NCBI RefSeq assembly: GCF_001676615.1
Contig: NZ_LYXZ01000004.1
Location: forward strand, 124,001-188,000
Reading direction: 5' to 3'
From: Labrys sp. WJW
Lineage (GTDB): Bacteria > Pseudomonadota > Alphaproteobacteria > Rhizobiales > Labraceae
DNA: 64,000 bases
Below the pieces are notes generated by a model that did not search any database, was not told the origin of the DNA, and saw only the letters and a program-made list of their open reading frames with translations. Positions 59,129 to 64,000 of the stretch are shown in pieces. How positions within the stretch are numbered: the stretch's first letter is position 1; each line of letters begins with the position of its first letter. A program made the translations under genes and the position numbers.

Positions 59129-59770
59129 ATGGCTGGAACGGAGCGGCAACCCCTTAGGGAAAGGAACAGACAGCTTGCCCGCGAGGTCGTGCTCGATGCG
59201 GCCGAGCGGTTGCTCGAGAGGGGCGAAACAGCCGACTTCTCGATGCGGGCACTGGCGGCCGAGGCGGGCGTGGGGTTCGCGACACCGTTCAATCATTTCG
59301 GCAGCAAGAATGCGATCATGCAGGCGCTCTCGGCCCGCCTGATCCAGCGGATGGCGGCGCAATTCCGCGACGAGGCCCCCGCCGGTGACGCGATCGACCA
59401 TGTGTTGGCAATGGGGCGGATCAGCGTCGCTCTCCTGCTGGAGAAGCCGGACGTCCATAAGGCGGTGGTGGGATCGCTCGGCATCGCCACTTCCGAGCCC
59501 GGTCCGGTGCGGCAGAACTCACGAGAGCTTTGGTCGCTGGCATTGGGGGACTTCGCTGGCATTGCCGTCGAGACGAAGACGTTCGCCGAGGCTGTGCTGG
59601 CAGACCAGCTTGCCTTCAATTTCCGGGGTTGCGTCTCGTTCTGGATCGCGGGCGAACTTCAAGATGAGGATCTTGATAGCGCTTTCCGGGTTGGCGCTTC
59701 CACGCTTCTTCTCGGCTTCGCCAGCCCGTCGCGTCGCACCGACCTGATCGAGCAGATCAGGCGCTTCTAG
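59129..59770 (+). CDS. TetR/AcrR family regulator
   Basis: A 213-residue TetR-family repressor: N-terminal HTH ADFSMRALAAEAGVGFATPF followed by NHFGSKNAIMQALSARL, and a ligand domain of its own type. It is divergent from the SDR gene with the palindrome in between. The ligand is unknown. The preferred ATG is 59129; an internal ATG 59231 is not in a good context. Confidence 0.87.
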   Translation: MAGTERQPLRERNRQLAREVVLDAAERLLERGETADFSMRALAAEAGVGFATPFNHFGSKNAIMQALSARLIQRMAAQFRDEAPAGDAIDHVLAMGRISVALLLEKPDVHKAVVGSLGIATSEPGPVRQNSRELWSLALGDFAGIAVETKTFAEAVLADQLAFNFRGCVSFWIAGELQDEDLDSAFRVGASTLLLGFASPSRRTDLIEQIRRF

Positions 59771-59998
59771 GGGCCGTGGGACGATGCCCGGCCCATCAGG
59801 CGAGTGACTTGACAGCCATCCTATCAGAAGGTAGATAGAGAGTGCCTCACTTAGCGGACGGAATGAAGCATTTTTCATCCCCGTAAAGATCGGAAAATCG
59901 ACTGAGGGCTCCCCTCGATCGGTCCGGCTCAACTTTGAAGGTGTGGGTTGAGTTTGCCTGCTCGACTACCTTCTAGTTGGAAGAACAAGGAGACTGAG

Positions 59999-60484
59999 AT
60001 GTTTGGAATCTCTCCGATCGGTTGGGTGCATACACTCGGCAGCTTGCCCGCCATTCCGCTGGCGCTTTACATGCTTATTCGCCACGGGCGGATTGTACCT
60101 GGCTCGACATCCGGCATCATCTATTTCATCTCGATGGTCATCGGTGCCGCAACGGCATTTCTCGTTGCGCATCAGCCGGTGAGCTATGTCATCGGTGCGG
60201 CGACCATCATGTTGCTGGTCGCAGGCTATGGCGTTGGGCGGCTTCCGGGGCTGGAACGTACCAAGCGCTTCATCGAGACGATCTGCCTGAGCCTGACCGT
60301 CTTCCTGCTGATGGTGCCGACGGTCACCGAGACCTTGCGCCGTGTGCCGGACGGCCATCCCCTCGTCACCGACTTGAAGTCGCCACTCCTCCTCGGGGCT
60401 CAGGGCAGCCTTCTCGTCCTGCTCATCGTCGGCCTGACGGCCCAGATCGTCTATCTCCGCCGACAGGGGAGGGTTGTGGCATGA
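59999..60484 (+). CDS. Hypothetical integral membrane protein
   Basis: A 161-residue protein with AAGGAGA before the ATG at 59999 and about five hydrophobic helices (LGSLPAIPLALYMLI, GIIYFISMVIGAATAFLVA, VIGAATIMLLVAGYGV, LSLTVFLLMVPTV, LLVLLIVGLTAQIVYL). No family is recognised, and it has no clear partner; the frame extension to 59948 is unlikely. It could be a DoxX- or DUF-type small membrane protein. Function unknown. Confidence 0.65.
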   Translation: MFGISPIGWVHTLGSLPAIPLALYMLIRHGRIVPGSTSGIIYFISMVIGAATAFLVAHQPVSYVIGAATIMLLVAGYGVGRLPGLERTKRFIETICLSLTVFLLMVPTVTETLRRVPDGHPLVTDLKSPLLLGAQGSLLVLLIVGLTAQIVYLRRQGRVVA

Positions 60485-60678
60485 CAGCCTCGCCGGCGTG
60501 ACGGCAATCGCCGGCATGCAGCCCGGCAGGGCTAGGACCTGCCGCCGACGCACCCATTAACCATCATTCCACAGCGCTCGTCATGCCGTGACCGATACTA
60601 TCATTTTTCAGAAACCGTTCATTTTTGTCTCGCTAGTTTGCTCCCCATAGCTGGGGGCGGCTTTTCTAGGAGAATATT

Positions 60679-60879
60679 ATGAAAAAGCTTATTTGCGCCG
60701 TCGTCCTTTCCATTGCGGCACTTGGCGGGACAACTCTTGCTGCCTCGGCGGCGCCCCGGCATGACTGGCGGCATCCGGGTTTTGACCGGCATCACCATCG
60801 CCCGGTGTGCAAGGTCGTCAAGACCAAGACCTTCAAGCATGGCCGGCCGGTGTGGGTGACACGGCGCGTTTGCCGATAA
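60679..60879 (+). CDS. Small secreted basic His-rich protein
   Basis: A 66-residue protein with TAGGAGA upstream and a signal peptide (KKLICAVVLSIAALGGTTLA). The mature part carries a histidine cluster (FDRHHHRPVCKVVKTKTFKH) and two cysteines that could be disulfide-bonded. A family of similar small exported proteins occurs in alphaproteobacteria; role unknown, possibly metal or envelope related. Another exported His-rich protein is at 56113. Confidence 0.65.
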   Translation: MKKLICAVVLSIAALGGTTLAASAAPRHDWRHPGFDRHHHRPVCKVVKTKTFKHGRPVWVTRRVCR

Positions 60880-60911
60880 GAGCGCTTGCGAAGCGCCTGA
60901 CGCAAACAGGA

Positions 60912-60937
60912 CCCCTCTGGCCCGCAGGCCGGAGGGG
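60912..60937 (+). terminator. Hairpin after small secreted protein gene
   Basis: CCCCTCTGGCC pairs with GGCCGGAGGGG (one G-U) around a 4-base loop. No T run follows; it may end or stabilise the upstream mRNA. Confidence 0.5.
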
Positions 60938-61115
60938 CGGCAACTGGGATCGCGAAACCCGGCTACCCGAGCGAAACTTCTCACCGTTCGCGGCTTCGCT
61001 GTCGCTCACTTTGCAGGTCTATTCCAGGCTTGGCCCCGGTAATCAGTGAATTTGATTGCCATATCCGGCAGCACGTCAAAATATTCCAAGAGATTTGGGC
61101 TGGAGACTTGGCGGC

Positions 61116-61646
61116 ATGGCGAGGATCGTCTTTGGAATGAATCTGTCCCTGGATGGCTATGTCGACCACCAGGAATTTGCACCGGATCCCATACTCTTTC
61201 GTCACTGGGTAGAGCATGTGCGCGGGCTGGCGGGCAGCGTCTATGGCCGCCGCATGTACGAGGTCATGCGCTATTGGGATGAAGATCATCCTGAATGGAC
61301 CCCGGAGCTTCGCGATTTCGCGGTGGCGTGGCGGGAACAACCGAAATGGGTCGTATCGCGTTCGTTGAAATCGGTCGGCCCTAACGCCACGCTGGTCGCG
61401 GATGACGTCGCAGCGGTGATAGGCCGGCTGAAGAGTGAGGTCGTCGGAGAGATTTCGGTTTCAGGACCAGAGTTGGCGCAAAGCCTGACCGATCTTGGCC
61501 TCATCGATGAATATCGCCTCTATTTTCACCCAGTCGTGCTTGGTCGCGGCAAGCCGTTCTTTGCCGGCTCCCGACCGGCGCTGCGCCTTGTAGCCAGCGA
61601 GTTGATCGGCACGGATGTGATCCGGTTGACCTATGTGCCGGCCTGA
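61116..61646 (+). CDS. Dihydrofolate reductase family protein (RibD C-terminal domain type)
   Basis: A 176-residue protein of the DHFR/RibD-C superfamily started at ATG 61116 (MARIVFGMNLSLDGYVD). Conserved pieces are NLSLDGYV at the start, SVYGRRMYEVMRYW, and YFHPVVLGRGKPFF near the end, as in the small stand-alone DHFR-like proteins. Substrate and cofactor use are not known; the family binds NADPH. It stands alone on the plus strand. Confidence 0.83.
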   Translation: MARIVFGMNLSLDGYVDHQEFAPDPILFRHWVEHVRGLAGSVYGRRMYEVMRYWDEDHPEWTPELRDFAVAWREQPKWVVSRSLKSVGPNATLVADDVAAVIGRLKSEVVGEISVSGPELAQSLTDLGLIDEYRLYFHPVVLGRGKPFFAGSRPALRLVASELIGTDVIRLTYVPA

Positions 61647-61866
61647 TCACGCAACCGGCCGGGAAGATTGCGTCGATGCTGCAGGCCAGCATCGGATCAC
61701 AGGCCGTCATCGCCGCGTCGCCGGCCTGTCTGACCATGTCTGGGAGACAGCCATTCCAGCCGGCAGGCCTGGAACCAACGGCGGGTAAGACTGTTTAGCT
61801 CTAGCTTCGGCATGACGCTCACATGCCCTTCAGCCGGGTGACCGGCAATTTTGAAAGACTTGCATC

Positions 61867-62307
61867 ATGAATATTTCGCCCAGATTTCGTACAATCGTGG
61901 CCGCGGTTATCGCCACGGCGGGCATCGGTCTCGCCAGTTCCGCGCAGGCCGACAGCGGTACGATCCGCTTTTACGTCTACAAGGCTGCCTTCTTCGTGGG
62001 TGGCTCCGGAGGCGAGGGCACCCTGACCTTCCATGGTCGCCGCTATCCCATCTCCATCGGCGGCATCTCGGGCGGCCTGGCTTTCGGGGCTTCCAAGACC
62101 TATTTCCAAGGCCGGGTGCGCAATATTTATCGCGTCCGAGACGCGACGGGGGTCTATGGCGCGGCGGGCGGCGGCGGCGCCGTCGGCAGGGGCGCGCAGG
62201 TGATCGTCATGACCAACGGAAAGGGCGCCCGGCTCGAGCTCCAAGGCCGGCAGGTCGGCCTGCAGGTCAACGCCGATGTCACCGGCCTTGCGATCTCGAT
62301 GAAGTAA
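61867..62307 (+). CDS. Conserved secreted hypothetical protein
   Basis: A 146-residue protein with a signal peptide (FRTIVAAVIATAGIGLASSA) and a glycine-rich beta-type mature part (FVGGSGGEGTLTFHGRRYPI, GGISGGLAFGASKTYFQG, GAAGGGGAVGRGAQVIVM). Similar exported proteins occur in alphaproteobacteria, but I cannot name the family with confidence. An IS481-type transposase remnant follows 146 bp downstream. Confidence 0.65.
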   Translation: MNISPRFRTIVAAVIATAGIGLASSAQADSGTIRFYVYKAAFFVGGSGGEGTLTFHGRRYPISIGGISGGLAFGASKTYFQGRVRNIYRVRDATGVYGAAGGGGAVGRGAQVIVMTNGKGARLELQGRQVGLQVNADVTGLAISMK

Positions 62308-62452
62308 GGGCTGCGGTGTCGGCGGCCGGCCCGGCTTCCGACACCGAAACATCAATCGCTTGGACGAAGAAAATAAATGGCGGAGGGGATGGGTCTGAAA
62401 GACAACCTTCTCTACCTCAAGCCTTTGATTTTATTAGCCAGAAGGTCTCGAT

Positions 62453-63106
62453 GTGACGATCAAACTCTCGATGCGCCGAGGTTTCGTGACGCTGCAACCC
62501 AAGCCCGCGCACGGCACCTTCAAGGCCTACGAGCCCGGCTATCTGCATATCGACATCAAATACCTGCCCCAGATGGCCGACGAGGACCGGCGGCAGTATC
62601 TGTTCGTGGCCATCGACCGGGCGACCCGCTGGGTCTTCGTGCGCGTCTACCCGGCGAAGACGGCTGCCAATGCCCGTCGTTTCCTCCGCGATCTGGACCG
62701 CGCCGCGCCCATGCGGATCACCCGGATTCTCACGGACAACGGCAAGGAGTTTACAGACCGGCTCTTTGGCCTGCGCCGTCGCGCCGCCACCGGCAACCAC
62801 GAGTTCGACCGACTCTGCGCCGATCTCGGCATCGAACACCGCCTGGCGCCGCCGATGCGGCCGCAGACCAACGGCATGGTCGAGCGGTTCAACGGCCGGA
62901 TCGAGGACATCCTGCAGAGCCACCGCTTCCGCAGCGGGAAGGATCTCGAGCAGACCATCCTGCGCTATGTCCGGCTCTACAACGGCCAGTTGCCGCAGTC
63001 CGTCCTCAAGGGTCGAACCCCCATCGATGCGCTCAAGAGTTGGCATCGTGAAAGACCAGAGCTGTTCAAGAAGCGGCCGTATAATCACGCGGGATGTGAC
63101 ACTTAG
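62453..63106 (+). pseudogene. IS481-type transposase, 5'-truncated
   Basis: Only the DDE integrase core remains. YLHIDIKYLPQMADEDRRQY has the first Asp, ILTDNGKEFTDRLFG the second, and TNGMVERFNGRIEDILQSHR the Glu; the C terminus VLKGRTPIDALKSWHRER is the family end. The 217-residue frame (from GTG 62453) lacks the N-terminal HTH of about 110-120 residues that full IS481 transposases have, and the preceding 62308-62452 bases show no continuation. It is probably inactive. The sequence just after the stop (TGTGACACTTAGATAGG, 63096-63112) looks like the right end of the element. Confidence 0.8.
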
Positions 63107-63343
63107 ATAGGTCTGTCCGGGGAAAGGGGAGGTCCGACCGTCACCCGATTGGTGCAACAGAGCCTGGCCATGGCCTTCAGGCTGATGATGTCTCAAGCCC
63201 CTGAGCCTGCTTCGCGCGACCTGGAGCCGTCAAAATTCGAGGTGCCCATGGGTAGATTTACTCATGACGCGAGTCTGCCGCCTCTATAGCATGCAAGCAA
63301 GATGATATGTTTGGCGTTCTCAGCAACAACAGCGGAGGTAAGC

Positions 63344-64000
63344 ATGCAGACTGACAGTTCGCATTACGCGACATCCGCACAGCGCCGGGCCGTCTCGAAT
63401 ATCATCTCAATCATGTCGGAAGACCTGTCCCGAGCCAACAGGATTTTGATGGTCGCAGAGGAGCTGAACTCTCTGGCGCCGCTGGCCGCGATGTCGCTCT
63501 CGATCTACGACCCGCTGACCCGCAAGCACAACTCGATATTTTCGAACGGATATTCCCGGGAAACCGTCGCCTACTTGGACAATTCATACATGCGCGTCGA
63601 TCCGGCCTATCTGTGGATCCTGCGCACCAACCAGTCGTTCTTCAGCTGGGAAACAACCAATTTTGATTACTCCCGCAGCATTTCCGCGCGCAACTTCTGG
63701 AACCCGGCCGGCTACAGGGGTGGGTCGACCAGCTATCTGAAGAGCCGATCGAACAGATATGTTGGCAACCTGCATACCAGCAGTGAAGATCCCGGCCAGC
63801 CATCCGTCGGGTTCCTGAGGATCATTGATGACATTTCGCCCGTGCTGTCTGCGCTGGTCGACAATTGGAAAACGCCGAAATCGCTGATCGAAGGGCTGGA
63901 GGAATATGCCTGCTCCTTCTTCATCGACAACACGGGAAACACTCAGCGCCCCCACAGGCATGAGGCATGTATCTCCGGCAGGATCCACGAATTGTCCAAT
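63344..64000 (+). CDS. LuxR-family regulator, N-terminal part (runs off window)
   Basis: An open frame from ATG 63344 (GGAGGTAAGC just before it is a good ribosome-binding site) to the last base with no stop. It encodes about 219 residues, and the sensor region reads IYDPLTRKHNSIFSNGYSRE, YMRVDPAYLWILRT, NFWNPAGYRGGSTSYLKSRS and VGNLHTSSEDPGQPS. This is the N-terminal domain of a group of LuxR-type regulators; the HTH expected at the C terminus lies outside the window. No autoinducer synthase is seen nearby. It is therefore an orphan or a metabolite-sensing regulator. The 63113-63343 stretch upstream holds no gene. Confidence 0.75.
   Translation, partial: MQTDSSHYATSAQRRAVSNIISIMSEDLSRANRILMVAEELNSLAPLAAMSLSIYDPLTRKHNSIFSNGYSRETVAYLDNSYMRVDPAYLWILRTNQSFFSWETTNFDYSRSISARNFWNPAGYRGGSTSYLKSRSNRYVGNLHTSSEDPGQPSVGFLRIIDDISPVLSALVDNWKTPKSLIEGLEEYACSFFIDNTGNTQRPHRHEACISGRIHELSN

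Noticed and set aside
62377..63051. Alternative 224-residue frame over the transposase remnant
   Set aside because: Arginine/proline-rich shadow frame; the DDE motifs are in the frame starting at 62453.

Overview
The window reads as chromosome of a GC-rich alphaproteobacterium, most likely order Hyphomicrobiales. This is inferred from the ectoine-catabolism gene set, a WTGFY-type Omp25-like remnant, REP-like palindromes of the CATTGCGAGCGAAGCGA and CCCGGGTCAAGCCCGGG types, and many MocR, LysR and TetR regulators around catabolic genes. Genus is not determined. No rRNA, tRNA or CRISPR array was seen.

Layout. 1-6.5 kb: a one-directional catabolic set (amidohydrolase, D-amino-acid deaminase-like PLP enzyme, RidA, DoeB-like deacylase, N-acyl-D-amino-acid deacylase) facing a convergent gene for an unrecognised putative TIM-barrel protein. 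6.8-9.3 kb: a divergent tetA/tetR-type efflux pair with two visible tet-like operators and an XRE regulator fused translationally to tetR. 9.4-15.7 kb: epimerase, an MhqO/MhqD-like ring-cleavage pair with a divergent LysR regulator, an SDR, a periplasmic protein, and two small regulators.

15.8-28.1 kb is a compact integrated element bounded by a 13-bp direct repeat. It has integrase, primase-helicase, an iteron-rich intergenic region, both terminase subunits, portal, a protease/major-capsid fusion, a gpW-like joiner and a DUF2190 protein. It has no tail, lysis or holin genes. This is the architecture of a capsid-forming phage satellite (cf-PICI-like) and is the most interesting part of the window.

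28.2-36.6 kb: accessory metabolism (RidA, histidine phosphatase, LysE exporter, glutathionyl-hydroquinone-reductase-like GST with LysR, EamA transporter, truncated Omp, methyltransferase, dienelactone hydrolase). 36.6-50.3 kb: a near-complete ectoine/hydroxyectoine import and degradation locus: a ureohydrolase and AsnC regulator divergent from enuR, then eutB-eutC-doeA-doeB-ehuBCDA-doeC-doeD. EhuBCDA imports ectoines; DoeA opens the ring, DoeB deacetylates, DoeD transaminates and DoeC oxidises to aspartate. EutA is absent. 50.4-64 kb: cysteine synthase, methyltransferase, a MocR/PaiB divergent pair next to a YggS-type PLP protein, a flavin monooxygenase, an SDR/TetR pair with a clear operator, small secreted basic and histidine-rich proteins, a 5'-truncated IS481-type transposase, and the start of a LuxR-type regulator cut by the window end.
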